From Podochytrium sp. JEL0797 (lineage: Eukaryota; Chytridiomycota; Chytridiomycetes; Chytridiales; Chytriomycetaceae): 64,000 nucleotides of DNA. Position 1 is the stretch's first letter; the number at the start of each line of letters is the position of its first letter. Positions 1 through 9,386 of the stretch are shown here, in pieces. The notes under the pieces are model-generated. The model made no database searches and was not told the DNA's origin. It worked only from the letters and a program-made list of their open reading frames with translations. The stretch lies in assembly GCA_027596195.1 (NCBI GenBank), contig JADGJG010000001.1, forward strand, positions 1 through 64,000, in the 5' to 3' direction. The translations under genes were made by a program, and so were the position numbers.

Positions 1-44
1 ATCTTTTGTTTTCAAGGTTTCCCTGTAAATTTTTGTACCAAAAA

Positions 45-72
45 CCCCCCCCCCCCCCCCCCCCCCCCCCCC
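45..72. repeat. Poly-C homopolymer of 28 bases
   Basis: An uninterrupted run of 28 C residues preceded by four A residues. No coding frame crosses it. Its length in the assembly may be inaccurate. The rest of bases 1-169 holds no recognisable gene and is the 3' flank of the GT8 gene on the minus strand. Confidence 0.95.
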
Positions 73-169
73 AGCTTCCTTTTCTGCAGTTCTTTTGGAT
101 TCGCCTCTTTTAGGGAATTCAGTAAACACCAGTAAGCGACTTTCGAAATATTGAAGTTAATTTATTAAA

Positions 170-1234
170 TTATGGATTCAGTGTTTTTAAATACGAAACA
201 GAGCACTTCTCCCTCGCCACAGACTCCCACATCTCAAACTGCGTTTTCAGCAGCTGGTGGAACCAATAGCTCTCCTCCATCTTCAATCGATACCACCACG
301 GTTTCCCAACTGCCGCATAATGCAGATAATAGCATCGCTTCTCATACAATTCCACCAAATCATCCGTCCCAAACACACTCGCATCCTGCGTCTCCCAGTG
401 ACTATTCAAACAACAATACTCCGGGTCCAACAACCCGCTCCGCCCCTTCATGACAACATTCAACAAATCCATGTCGAGATTCTCCTTTTCCGCCGGATTC
501 TCTTGCACCTTGGCCTTCAACTCCTCAAACACTTCCAAGCTCGGCTCCACCACCATAAACGCACTCGTAAACCACTCCTTATTCCCCCAGTACATTTGCG
601 CCCCTGCAACCGGAGTCCCCATCGGAGTGTCAAACAAATGGTCGAGATTCCGCAACGGAAACCCATCACTATCCATCACCACAACGCGGTCATACTGCGT
701 CAACGTGAACACGTAAATCTTGGCAAGACAGAACCGATAATACTCATGAAACCCAATCACAAGCGATTCGTCGAGTTTGATTTCAACATCCAACAGGTTG
801 TAACTAGTCGACAGTTTGTGATAAGCTTGAAGGGTATCAGGGTTCAAGTTGCCCAGGTGAAGCAGCAGAATATCGATCCGTCCGTTGGGGTATGTCTCGA
901 GAAGCTTCGTAACGGCCACGATCGCAGAACAAGCGTAGTTTTCGTCAGTTGCGTAGAAGGCGTAGGCTTTGGTTGCGGGTGGAGGGAGGATCACAAGGTC
1001 TTTGGGTTTGGGTGTGGGTGGGTCGGGCTTGGCATCGACAATTGGATCGGCGGGGAGGTCTTGGAGGGACAAGCCACTCTTTGGTCGAGGTGGGTATACT
1101 GGTGTTGCAGAATCCGAATGTGATGCAGCGGATGCTGGCCGATACGCTGGCCTTGGACGAGACAGCGTCGTGACGCAGAGGTATGAGGAGAAGCAAATGA
1201 GTATCAGAACCAAGGTTGCAGTGCGTCTCTTCAT
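170..1234 (-). CDS. GT8-family glycosyltransferase, type II membrane protein
   Basis: Predicted nucleotide-sugar glycosyltransferase of the GT8 (glycogenin/GNT1-like) fold, 354 residues, intronless. Residues about 5-25 (ATLVLILICFSSYLCVTTL) form a signal anchor after MKRR, followed by a Pro/Ser-rich stem to about residue 85, so the catalytic domain should face the Golgi lumen. The GT8 core starts at YAFYATDENY; the metal-binding DxD motif is in VVVMDSDGFPLRNLDHLF; the late HYAAVGKPWW stretch matches the HxxGxxKPW motif of the family. The ATG at 1234 is chosen because it opens directly into the anchor. The acceptor substrate cannot be told from sequence; fungal relatives decorate glycans or cell-wall polymers. 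Fold and topology are secure, substrate unknown. Confidence 0.85.
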   Translation of the reverse strand: MKRRTATLVLILICFSSYLCVTTLSRPRPAYRPASAASHSDSATPVYPPRPKSGLSLQDLPADPIVDAKPDPPTPKPKDLVILPPPATKAYAFYATDENYACSAIVAVTKLLETYPNGRIDILLLHLGNLNPDTLQAYHKLSTSYNLLDVEIKLDESLVIGFHEYYRFCLAKIYVFTLTQYDRVVVMDSDGFPLRNLDHLFDTPMGTPVAGAQMYWGNKEWFTSAFMVVEPSLEVFEELKAKVQENPAEKENLDMDLLNVVMKGRSGLLDPEYCCLNSHWETQDASVFGTDDLVELYEKRCYYLHYAAVGKPWWYRLKMEESYWFHQLLKTQFEMWESVAREKCSVSYLKTLNP

Positions 1235-1529
1235 TGCAAACGTGAGTGATGGTGAAAATTAAATTAGTTGGTTCTTGTTTGCATCGTAAACAACATGGAG
1301 ATTGGGAAGAAGGTTCAAAAAACCTTAATTACTAATCACATATCACAAGCGACTTCCTTTTCTAAATACCATATTTTGCAAGGGCAGTAAAAAAGAAATA
1401 TTTAGCTGCTGGCAGAGGAAATGTCCCAGCGCAAAAGATTGAAGTATGCATAACAGAAAAACTATTTTTTTCCATTAAAGTCAAGGCCACGCCCTCCGCC
1501 ACACACCCCCACACCCTTTGATTGAATTA

Positions 1530-2012
1530 TCATCTAACCCACAGCTTCTTGGCTATATATGGTTTCCTTTCTTTTCCCTCCGGCTTCTGCGAAGTCCATG
1601 CATCATGATCCGTTAAAGAACCCTTGCTGAAAATCAACCCCGCAAGATTCCACCCGTTCTGAGAACCCGCCGACCCACGACGCACATTCTTTACATCCCT
1701 GCTATGCACTTTAAGACTCTTGTCATCAATCTGATCATGAAAGGATTGACGCGGTCGAGTCTGCAGTGCCACGACGATTTCCTCCTTGACACCCTCATCT
1801 CCAGATTCCTCATGAGTACTCAACAGAGACAGTGAGCCTGTGGGAGACCGCATCAGCGACTTTAAGCTCGACACAAAAGACCCCGTGGAGGACGTGCTGG
1901 ATCGTCGGCGGTACCCGCGGTGCTCGGGTTCGTAAAGTTGAACCTCAAACTCTCCTTCGTGCTCAGGAGATGTTTCGGGAAGGGATGAGAAGGAGTTGCT
2001 GCGGGCGGACAT
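1530..2012 (-). CDS. Small serine-rich protein with basic Trp C-terminus (KKLWVR), member 1
   Basis: Unrecognised 160-residue protein, intronless. It is rich in Ser, Arg and Glu, has no membrane segment and looks mostly disordered. YRRRSSTSSTGSFVSSLKSL and SLKSLMRSPTGSLSLL resemble basophilic kinase target sites. The C-terminus ends in the basic Trp-bearing hexapeptide KKLWVR, shared in type with the proteins at 2734-3273, 3594-3938 and 4177-4500, all on the same strand within 3 kb. Inference: a small lineage-specific family whose basic-aromatic tail may bind a partner or an acidic membrane. Function unknown. Confidence 0.6.
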   Translation of the reverse strand: MSARSNSFSSLPETSPEHEGEFEVQLYEPEHRGYRRRSSTSSTGSFVSSLKSLMRSPTGSLSLLSTHEESGDEGVKEEIVVALQTRPRQSFHDQIDDKSLKVHSRDVKNVRRGSAGSQNGWNLAGLIFSKGSLTDHDAWTSQKPEGKERKPYIAKKLWVR

Positions 2013-2161
2013 TGCGGAAACCCAGTTTTTTTCGTTAATGAATAATACGGAAAAAGAAACCCATTAATAAACGTTTCATTTTTTCATTTCCTCTTCCTTC
2101 ATTCCATATTTACAATAAAAAAAGAAAAGGAAGAGAACCTCGGCCGTAACACGCGCCAGAA

Positions 2162-2392
2162 TCACCGACGCTGGAAATACTTTCGCTTCACTTTGAACGG
2201 CTTCCCACCCAACCCAAGCAATGAATCCAACTGCGTGATTCGACCAAGCCATCCAAAACTTTGATATTCCGAATGCTCCTGCGCCCAAGTAGAGTCAGAA
2301 GAAGAGCAACTTGATTCCGATGAAGTGGAAAGACGCAGTGGCAGTTCGCCAACGAGTTTGCGCTCTTGCGTGAGGATTGCGTGTGTGTCCAT
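2162..2392 (-). CDS. Small serine-rich protein, probable member 2 of the basic-tail cluster
   Basis: A 76-residue intronless ORF starting at ATG 2392. It contains LPLRLSTSSESSCSSSDS, close to the LPRLSTSSEAPN segment of the neighbour at 2734-3273. It ends in a basic aromatic tail (KPFKVKRKYFQRR) in place of the RRWVR tail. Position, strand and shared Ser motif argue that it belongs to the same family, perhaps shortened. Such a short ORF could be spurious; the shared LSTSSE motif is the main support. Confidence 0.45.
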   Translation of the reverse strand: MDTHAILTQERKLVGELPLRLSTSSESSCSSSDSTWAQEHSEYQSFGWLGRITQLDSLLGLGGKPFKVKRKYFQRR

Positions 2393-2733
2393 TTAATTCA
2401 AGTCAAAATTGAAGCGCAATCAATCCATTAAATAGCATTTCTGCGCGTCGAGGAAGTGTAAATGAAGGTGAAATGAATAATCGTCATTAATCATGAAAGG
2501 TGAATGGGATTTTTTTGTCGCGTGCGAGCGCGATTGCGTATTCCTTTCACAAGCTTCTCTAACGTCCTTTAAGCGATGAACCAAAGGGTTGCGCTCAGAA
2601 TTTCAACACTTATTTTCGTCAATCAAAACAACATTTGTTATTGAATACACACACACAAAAACTAAATACAAAAAATATCGCGTCTACGTTCCATAAAGAA
2701 TCGCATATGACACAACACCAAAAATCGCATTCT
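2393..2733. other. Intergenic, no gene seen
   Basis: 341 bases between two minus-strand small genes. AT-rich, with a short CA repeat near 2646-2655. It should hold the promoter of the 2162-2392 gene and the 3' end of the next. Nothing else is recognisable. Confidence 0.6.
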
Positions 2734-3273
2734 TCAACGAACCCATCTCCTCGACCGATGCCCTCTCGACCTCTTCTTAGCCCTCTCCCTCACCTCCCGA
2801 AATGTAGCCGGCTCGCGTCTCTTCATACGGAAACTCGTGCTACTCACACTCGACATAATCGAAGGCAACCCGGCCTTAACAGAAGTCTTGGTCTTGTCCA
2901 CCCAAGAGCGATACGACGAAACAGAACTGGCAAGCGAAAAGGTGGTCATTCTCTTCTTGTCTGATTTTCCCCAGGACAGGTATGAGAATCTCGAGGCGGA
3001 TGAGTCGCTTGATATGCGGAGTGGGACCTCGTTGATGTCAAAGTATGGATTGGGTGCCTCGGAACTTGTGCTCAAGCGAGGGAGCTCATCTTGGTCGTCG
3101 ATCCACTCAGTTTCGTCGGCAGAGGCGACGACGCGGTTGTCGGTGGAAACTGTTTCATGGCTCCATACGGACAAGACCGAGTCCATATTGGCGATAATCT
3201 CGTCGACATTGGTTGGTTCGGCCTTTGTTTGAGGGAAGGGTTCGTGTGGTTTGAGGTCGTGTTGCGTCGCCAT
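2734..3273 (-). CDS. Serine-rich RRWVR-tail protein, member 3
   Basis: A 179-residue intronless protein of unknown function. The N-terminal half is acidic (VDEIIANMDSV, SADETEWIDDQDELP) and carries LPRLSTSSEAPN. The middle has FSYLSWGKSDKKRM and SSVSSYRSWVDKT, matching the SNVSSxFSWLD block of the two genes downstream. The C-terminus is strongly basic and ends FREVRERAKKRSR...SRRWVR, parallel to FSDVRK...KRRWVR and FAEVRK...TRRWVY in members 4 and 5. The ATG at 3273 is the first in frame. No membrane segment or known domain. It is the longest member and may show the ancestral layout: acidic N-terminus, SSVSSxxSWxD block, F-x-[ED]-V-R plus basic Trp tail. Confidence 0.65.
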   Translation of the reverse strand: MATQHDLKPHEPFPQTKAEPTNVDEIIANMDSVLSVWSHETVSTDNRVVASADETEWIDDQDELPRLSTSSEAPNPYFDINEVPLRISSDSSASRFSYLSWGKSDKKRMTTFSLASSVSSYRSWVDKTKTSVKAGLPSIMSSVSSTSFRMKRREPATFREVRERAKKRSRGHRSRRWVR

Positions 3274-3593
3274 AATTCACCGCTTGTAATTGTTGGAACC
3301 AAAGAATATTTTCATTCACCCGTCATTTATACGCGGCCATCAATCAAGAATATTCCTTTCTGACGAAAACGTAATGAAATTCATATGCAAAATGAATACG
3401 CAACACACGCAGTCTGCCCGTCGCCAGGGATACTACTTGAAGTCGCAGTAGAGTCACACAGAATGACTGGCAACGTTGAAAGAACGATAATTCTTTTTTA
3501 ATTCTTTATAATTTTATTATTCTGTTGCAAAAAAAATATGAAGAGAAACCCGTGCCGCAACTGCCCGCAGACTGCATCCACAACTCCCAATAT
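3274..3593. other. Intergenic, no gene seen
   Basis: 320 bases between RRWVR-tail genes 3 and 4 on the minus strand. AT-rich with T-runs; promoter of member 3 and 3' region of member 4 are expected here. No other feature recognised. Confidence 0.6.
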
Positions 3594-3938
3594 TCAACGA
3601 ACCCATCGTCTCTTCAAATGCTTTTGATTCTTTCCAGACGCCTTTCTCACATCCGAAAACCCGCGCTTCTCATTCCCAAGCAAAAGGCCTGCAACGGCCT
3701 CTTTGAGACCATTGTCGAGCCACGAAAAGACGCTCGAGACATTGGAAGTAATGCTTTTGGATCTGGTGGTCTCGTTTTCGGTTCTGGCTTGTTGGACCCA
3801 CGAGAGGTAGGAATCGGTGGAATCAGTGGAATCAGTGGAGATTCTGACTTGAGCGGCGTCATCCACAACGACACGGGCTTCGGAATCCACATCCGCAGAA
3901 GCAATCAAGACACGGTCAACAAGGTCTGGAGTTTGCAT
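3594..3938 (-). CDS. Serine-rich RRWVR-tail protein, member 4
   Basis: A 114-residue intronless protein. Recognisable family blocks in order: acidic start (ADVDSEARVVVDDAAQ), RISTDSTDSTDSYLSW, then SITSNVSSVFSWLDNGL, a short amphipathic stretch (KEAVAGLLLGNEKRG), FSDVRK and the terminal LKRRWVR. It is clearly a paralogue of the gene at 4177-4500: both have SITSNVSS[VL]FSWLD and GNEKRGF. ATG at 3938 is the first in frame. Function unknown; conservation of the Trp blocks within a low-complexity protein implies that these short motifs are the functional part. Confidence 0.65.
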   Translation of the reverse strand: MQTPDLVDRVLIASADVDSEARVVVDDAAQVRISTDSTDSTDSYLSWVQQARTENETTRSKSITSNVSSVFSWLDNGLKEAVAGLLLGNEKRGFSDVRKASGKNQKHLKRRWVR

Positions 3939-4176
3939 TTTTGGTGGACGACGGAATGATGATTTTGGGATGATATTTTTTTTGATTCGCGCTTCTCACG
4001 TGGACTCAACTCATCAAGGGTGGCTAACGAATTATTTCTCGACTTCCCTCTCCAATCCTCGGGTCCTTGGGTCAATTTGAAAGAGCGACAATCCTCCTTT
4101 ATATTTGATTTCTAAAGGAAAAAAAAGGGTTTGCAGCTGCCAGCAGCCTGCGGCCACGATACAAAAATACAAAGAA

Positions 4177-4500
4177 TCAATAAACCCATCGTCTCGTAGA
4201 ATGCTTATGGTTCCTTCGCGCTTCCTTTCTCACTTCCGCGAACCCTCGCTTCTCGTTCCCAAACACGAGGCCAGAAACTACATCCTGGAGACCATGGTCG
4301 AGCCACGAAAAGAGGCTGGACACGTTGGAGGTAATGCTTTGGGATCTGGTGTTTTCGTTTTCGGTTTGAAATGTCAACGTGAAGTCGGCTGATTCGGTGG
4401 AATCGATGGAAAGTCCGCGTTGAGCGGCGCCGTCAGAGGTGAAATGAACGTCGGAATGTCCAACAGCAGAAGAGGTCACGCCTTGGTCAATCATTTGCAT
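4177..4500 (-). CDS. Serine-rich RRWVY-tail protein, member 5
   Basis: A 107-residue intronless paralogue of the preceding gene. Shared blocks: LSIDSTESADFTLTF, SITSNVSSLFSWLDHGL, VVSGLVFGNEKRGF, AEVRKEARR and the terminal STRRWVY. The final residue is Tyr where members 3 and 4 have Arg. The ATG at 4500 gives a start MQMIDQ that resembles MQTPDL of member 4, which supports both starts. No domain or targeting signal recognised. Confidence 0.65.
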   Translation of the reverse strand: MQMIDQGVTSSAVGHSDVHFTSDGAAQRGLSIDSTESADFTLTFQTENENTRSQSITSNVSSLFSWLDHGLQDVVSGLVFGNEKRGFAEVRKEARRNHKHSTRRWVY

Positions 4501-4849
4501 TTTTGGGATATATATTATTGCTTTGTGCGGGGTTGTAAGGGTGGTTTCATCGTTTTGGGGGGCGGGGGCGGCGGACGGGGGCTGTTCCGGCGTGCATGCC
4601 CAGTCGCTCAGTCATTTCCAAGCCCCTCAATCCAAATCATTTCTCATCGCAAAATGCTTACGACTTTGCTTCTGTTCTTTATGGAGTGATGTTTTTCCAC
4701 GAGTCTTGAACTTTCATGGAATTCTGCCAAGATCTTTTCGAATCGCGTTTGCCCCTCATTTGTTCTTCACAAGTCAATAACAAAAACAGTATTATTATCC
4801 GCATATGAAAGATATCTGACACCAAAAAAACCTCCTCCCCCAAATCTAT
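4501..4849. other. Intergenic with G-rich tract
   Basis: 349 bases between member 5 and the TPT transporter. Bases about 4555-4582 form a G-rich run on the plus strand (gggg-c-ggggg-c-gg-c-gg-a-c-ggggg), with potential to form a G-quadruplex roughly 55-80 bases upstream of the start of the minus-strand gene at 4500. No coding region seen. Confidence 0.5.
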
Positions 4850-6016
4850 CTATCCTTTCAGAACCGCCCCAAACTCCATCATGATCGACACAAAACACAA
4901 CCCCACAAACGCCGCCACCAAATTCTTGGTATTCACATCCTTCTGCTTATACCACACCAACCCCAACAACGCAACTCCATACCCAAACACCTGCACCGGC
5001 GTAACAGCCGTCCCCCAAATCAACACGCTCACCCCGACCAACAAGATATCCTTCCCAATCCCCGACAAACACATGACGAGACTTGAAGTTTTACCAATCA
5101 GAAACACGACCGAGATGTTGAGGCAGAGTGCAATGGAGCAGTTGGCGAGGAGGATGGGGAAACCAACGTTGGTTTGGAATTCGAGGAAGGAGAGGGATCG
5201 GCCTTCGACGATTAGGCAGGCGATTGCGTTCATGACGGCACAGACCTTTGGAGTTCATTGAAAAGTGAATACGTCAGCCATCGAAAAGACATATCACCAA
5301 ATCAATCACGACTCTGTACGTACCGGAGCAAAATGGTACAACGAAACCATTGGATCCATCTTATAATCCTTCAACAACTGCTGCACGAGCACCAACCGAG
5401 TGGCTTCCATCCCAATCCCAAGAATTTGGAACAAGACCCCAATCAAGACGAATTCGATTTCGCCGTAACTCGCTATTATGACGCCCATCACGATCAAGCT
5501 CACTTTCGCGAGTGTCAGATAATCCGTCTTTTCGATTCCGATTGCGTAGCCGACTAGGAGAACCGCAACGGGCGTGGTGGCCTTCGCAAAGAGGTCAGAT
5601 CACAGCACAGCCACAAAAAAGAAACAAGCACCCCACCTTCAACATCTGAATAAACGGCACAGACAGAGTCAAGTACGCCTGGTTCGAGAAGATCAAACTC
5701 ATGGAAAAGAACAGTCCAATCGGCAGAATGGCTTTCCGGAACACTTGCGGTGTGATCTCGCAGGTCTCGAGTCCCTTGAGCAGCGAGGTGGTCCTGCGCA
5801 GAATGCGGGTCGCAATGGTGGCGAAGATGAGGTGGCAGGTTGTCAGGAAGATGGGGTGTGCTGTGCGTGGGGGGTTAGAGTGGTCACAGGCGGACCAAGC
5901 AGGTGCTTACGGAAGTCGAGCGTGTGGAGGATGTACTTGTTGAACAGGATCACACTGCCGCTGCAGAAGATCCATACGGCAATGTACAGTGCGGGGTGGA
6001 ATTCGTAGCCGCCCAT
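4850..6016 (-). CDS. TPT/SLC35-type sugar-phosphate or nucleotide-sugar transporter
   Basis: Multi-helix transporter of the triose-phosphate translocator (DUF250/SLC35) family, 327 residues from four exons: 6016-5911, 5860-5637, 5581-5324 and 5245-4850. Introns (50, 55 and 78 nt) all have GT-AG ends and the frame closes exactly. Diagnostic stretches: FCSGSVILFNKYILHTLDF at the N-terminus (the family's 'N-K-x-[IL]-L' block), PIFLTTCHLIFATIATRIL, SNQAYLTLSVPFIQMLK, and TTPVAVLLVGYAIGIEK followed by GVIIASYGEIEFVLIGVLFQ, which is the classic TPT core. Length matches single-domain fungal members of the SLY41/DUF250 group. It should sit in the Golgi or ER membrane and exchange phosphorylated sugars or nucleotide sugars. 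Substrate not assignable. Confidence 0.88.
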
Positions 6017-6332
6017 GTTGGTTTTGTGTCGTTTTTTTGGGTGGATGAATGAGAGGCTTGGCGAAAAAAAATCGTTCTTTGATCATTCTTTCATCGGCGG
6101 AAGCGGAGAACAATGAGAACGGGTATACCATATATTTACAGTGCAGAAATAAATCCCACACTCTCTCCTCCACCCCCCGCCCTCTCAGCTCTCCCTCCAG
6201 CTTACCACGAGATGGAGATACGGTCATGTGAAAGGTCACCCGATTCCATTTTCATCAGTTCGAAAGTGGACGGGGAAAATGAATGTTCCTTGAGTGCATG
6301 AAAGGGTATATCATATATTTACATTACAGAAT
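6017..6332. other. Intergenic, no gene seen
   Basis: 316 bases between the start of the TPT gene and the 3' end of the F-box/LRR gene, both on the minus strand. A 'gggtataccatatattta' stretch (about 6121) recurs as 'gggtatatcatatattta' (about 6305), a short imperfect direct repeat. No coding potential recognised. Confidence 0.5.
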
Positions 6333-7863
6333 TCACTCCCACAACCTCTCCTCAACTCCACCCACTTCCTCCCCACCCCACACCCCAATCCCAGCAAAGA
6401 ACCCTCCGGAATCCTTTCTCGCCTTCACAACCAACGCAACAGTCCGTCTCGAAACCCTCCCGGCAGCAACAACCCCACCACTACTCGACCCCGAAAACGA
6501 ACTGCTAATACTCGAAATCGACAACCTCCTCTTCATCTGCGGAAGGACAGCATTCACCCTCGCATGGACCTGCGAAATCGCACGCGTCGAGATGCTCGGG
6601 CAGTTGTTCAAGCTCACAAACTGCAGCGTTGGGCAAGGGTCCATTTGGAGATATCCCAGAACCGCATCCGACAATAGGACCACCTCATCCAACACCAACA
6701 CCCTCAACACAGAACACTGTCCCACCAATTCCTGCACCCCTTCATCCGAAACCTGCGTGCATTTCGAAAACGTGGCACTCGTCAACGTGCGACCGCAACA
6801 AACTCCCAACGCGTCGAGAGAAATGTCTGTGATTTCGAGACACCCGTCCAAGTTGATATACGAAAGCATGCTGCATCCTTCCGCGAGACGCGAAACACCG
6901 AGGTCCGTGACTAGATGACAGTTTTTGAGAGAGATAGACGACAAGTTGGGCGTAGACCAGCCGAGAATCGTCAACAAGTCATCCGTAACACTCAGCAAAC
7001 AGTCCGCCAAATTGAGAGTAGCAATATTGGGCAGAAACGGCGTAAACTTCAACGGAGGCGCCGGCAAGTTGTAATCTTGTGGCTTCACATAATCCACAAT
7101 CGGAGGAACGAGACACGTGCAATGCGTAGTCGCCGTCTGCCCCAAAAACGTTTGCTGCAACGCCCGCGTGGTAACTTGACTCGAATACGCCATATCCAAC
7201 GTTACGAGACTCGTCAATTTCGACACAAGCGGCAATAACTCATCGGCCAGTCCCGTTTTGAAACTCTTGAGGTTCACACAGCGGGTAAGAACGTGTTCGA
7301 GTCCATTTGCAGTGACACGCGTGCAATGCGAGATATTGAGCGATACCAGACGCGTTGCGGACTGGCGAGCGAGAATGGCCAAGGAAATGTCCGTGACGGA
7401 TTCCACGCCGGAAAAGTCCACGTGCGTCAACATGGGAAGCCGGTGGAGAAGGAAAACAAGGCCCGTTGAAGTCATTTCGGCCTTGGAAATGTTGAGGTGC
7501 GTGATGCCGGGACACATGGCTGAGACTTGTTTCAAAACAGGCGCAGCGAGAACGTGTCTGGTTTTTGTTTGCGTATTTCATCAGACTCGCGGACTCGAAA
7601 TGAATTGAAGGAATTCAGTCTTACCCCACACTCAGGGTCCTTAATGCCCCTTTCGCCTGCCTCGCCATCCGCACAACCTCATCCGATTTCCCGCCCCGAA
7701 TGGCCGGCACAAGCACACTGCTCTGCGCAAGCCGTCGCCATGCCCGACACACAAGCGAAAGATGCTTGAGAACAGCCAGCGAGGTTCCTTGTTGTCCAAC
7801 AGCGAGAAGGAGGAAGATTTGGAGGTGGAGTTCTGACGGAAGCGTGAAGAGAGTCGCTTTCAT
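6333..7863 (-). CDS. F-box protein with AMN1/FBXL-type leucine-rich repeats
   Basis: Predicted substrate receptor of an SCF ubiquitin ligase, 487 residues. Exon 1 is 7863-7625 and exon 2 is 7557-6333; the 67-nt intron (GTAAGA...CCAG) joins LRTLSVG to HVLAAPVLKQ in frame. The F-box lies at residues about 5-45 (LPSELHLQIFLLL...LSLVCRAWRRLAQ). It is followed by eight or more cysteine-containing LRRs, e.g. ITHLNISKAEMTSTGLVFLL, LVSLNISHCTRVTANGLEHV, LSSISLKNCHLVTDLGVSRL and LSYINLDGCLEITDISLDAL. ATG 7863 is preferred over an upstream in-frame start because it places the F-box at the N-terminus. The Ser-rich end (RRLSISSISSSFSGSSSGG) lies outside the repeats. Target proteins unknown. Confidence 0.85.
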
Positions 7864-8330
7864 TTGTTTTCGATGATGAGATTGAGGTGGGATTCTTTCC
7901 TTCTTTTCTATTCCCGCCAGGGGGCGTGGTGTCTTGGCCAAACAAATTGTTTTGGAATGAAATTTTTCGAATCGAGCACGTTTCGTTGAACCTCTCGACC
8001 ATGCAGGTGTCTCCCAAGTTTCAACCTTTCCGTTCGGGGGCTTGATTAAAAAATGGACGGTTGTTTTAGTTGATTTAACCCCCCTCCTTATCTACTTTCC
8101 GCTTTGGTGAATCTAATAACACGAACGATCCTTTGGAGACGAATTGTGACTGATTTCGTGCATATTTCAAATTTCTCATTCTCTCTCTCCATCGTATATT
8201 CTTTTAAGCGATCGATCGGCACCAGGCCAGATACACGAAATCGCGTGAAATCGCGCCAAAAAAAATCGCCCTATTCCAAAAATATCATTCATTACAACCA
8301 GACGTCAGACGGTCAGCGTATCAACAACAA
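7864..8330. promoter_or_regulatory. Shared upstream region of two divergent genes
   Basis: 467 bases between the minus-strand F-box/LRR gene (start 7863) and the plus-strand gene starting at 8331. It must contain both promoters. It is AT-rich with poly-pyrimidine stretches; no TATA box or palindrome stands out. Confidence 0.45.
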
Positions 8331-9281
8331 ATGCCTAAGCCCAGATCAATTGCAGTTAGTGATCGTTACTTTGCTTCATTGCCGCAGAGGCTCCTCTGAT
8401 GTTATATCCAACTTTCTTCACAGACTGCCACAAACGCCGTGATCAAATTTCCCTGGCGCCCAACCATCGCGCCACCCGTTCCTCCATCAACAACCACCTT
8501 CCAAAACCACTCGGATATCCCCAAACTCGCCCGATTCCTCCTAAACCCCCTCAAAAAACAATCCAGCCGCTTCCTCGCCCACACCATCGCGAGCACTGCC
8601 TTCAATTCTAACCCTGACTCAGGATGCTACTTCAACCACGAATTTGTTATGGGAGTGGAACAAGCCGTCCCCAAATTCTGCTCAGTGATTTCAAAAACGG
8701 ATCCCACTCTCCTCACAAAAGTCATGACCGGCCCCCTCCTCACCAAATTCAAAACCACCCTCCTCGACCTTCTCTCGTGTCAAGAAACCGCTACTCTCTC
8801 CACCGAAATCCGCTCTGTACGCGTAAAAAACATCCACATCCGGTACGGCCTCCCACCCCCCCAAATCCACTCCTACCGCATCATCAGCCATTTCGAAGAC
8901 GGATCAATCCTCAAAGCCATCCGCACACAAGACTCACGATTCTCCGAAACTGATTTCATTTACGAATGGGGGAACCTGAGTTGGATCTTTCCGCGACGCG
9001 TCGTCCTTGCAGACGAGTTTGAAATGAGTGATGAAATGTTTTCGGAAGAGAGTCAGAAAGTGATGGAGACGGGTTTCAGTGTGGTTGTGGAAACAAAAGT
9101 GGATGCGGACGTGTCGTTTCGGTATGCGGGCAAGAAGGTGTTGGTGGAGGAAGGGCCTTGTCGGCGACGCGATGTGAGTATTTCTTGGGAGAGCAGTGTA
9201 ATCAAGTTGGAGGATGCAAAGAATGGGAAAGCTGAGGATGTTGTTGAGTGGAAGGTTGCGAATATTGATGGATGTGTTTGA
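8331..9281 (+). CDS. Possible Tim44/MAIP1-like mitochondrial protein
   Basis: The main exon (8424-9281) is certain as coding. A short first exon (8331-8354, MPKPRSIA) joined across a 69-nt intron (GTTAGT...TTCACAG) is my best guess, because the main frame has no ATG near its start. The product is about 294 residues, basic at the N-terminus (PKLARFLLNPLKKQSSRFL), then a domain with FNHEFVMGVEQAVPKFCSVI, spaced like the Tim44-like fold of MAIP1/Mba1 proteins (matrix proteins around the m-AAA protease or mitoribosome). I see no catalytic motif. The Tim44/MAIP1 idea rests on the 'F..G..QA....S..I' pattern and the beta-strand character of the C-terminal half (TGFSVVVETKVDADVSFRY), so it is tentative. 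Confidence 0.55.
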
Positions 9282-9386
9282 CGCGTGAATGCTTCCCTTT
9301 TTGCATTTCATGAATATATGCATTAGAAAAAAATCACGTTTATTGAGTAGTTAATGGTGATATGAAGAATTGATTCACAATTCCTA

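Noticed and set aside
257..1123. 288-codon plus-strand ORF opposite the GT8 gene
   Set aside because: It is the antisense shadow of the GT8 coding region; it is rich in Ile/His/Gln/Arg typical of reverse reading and has no domain.
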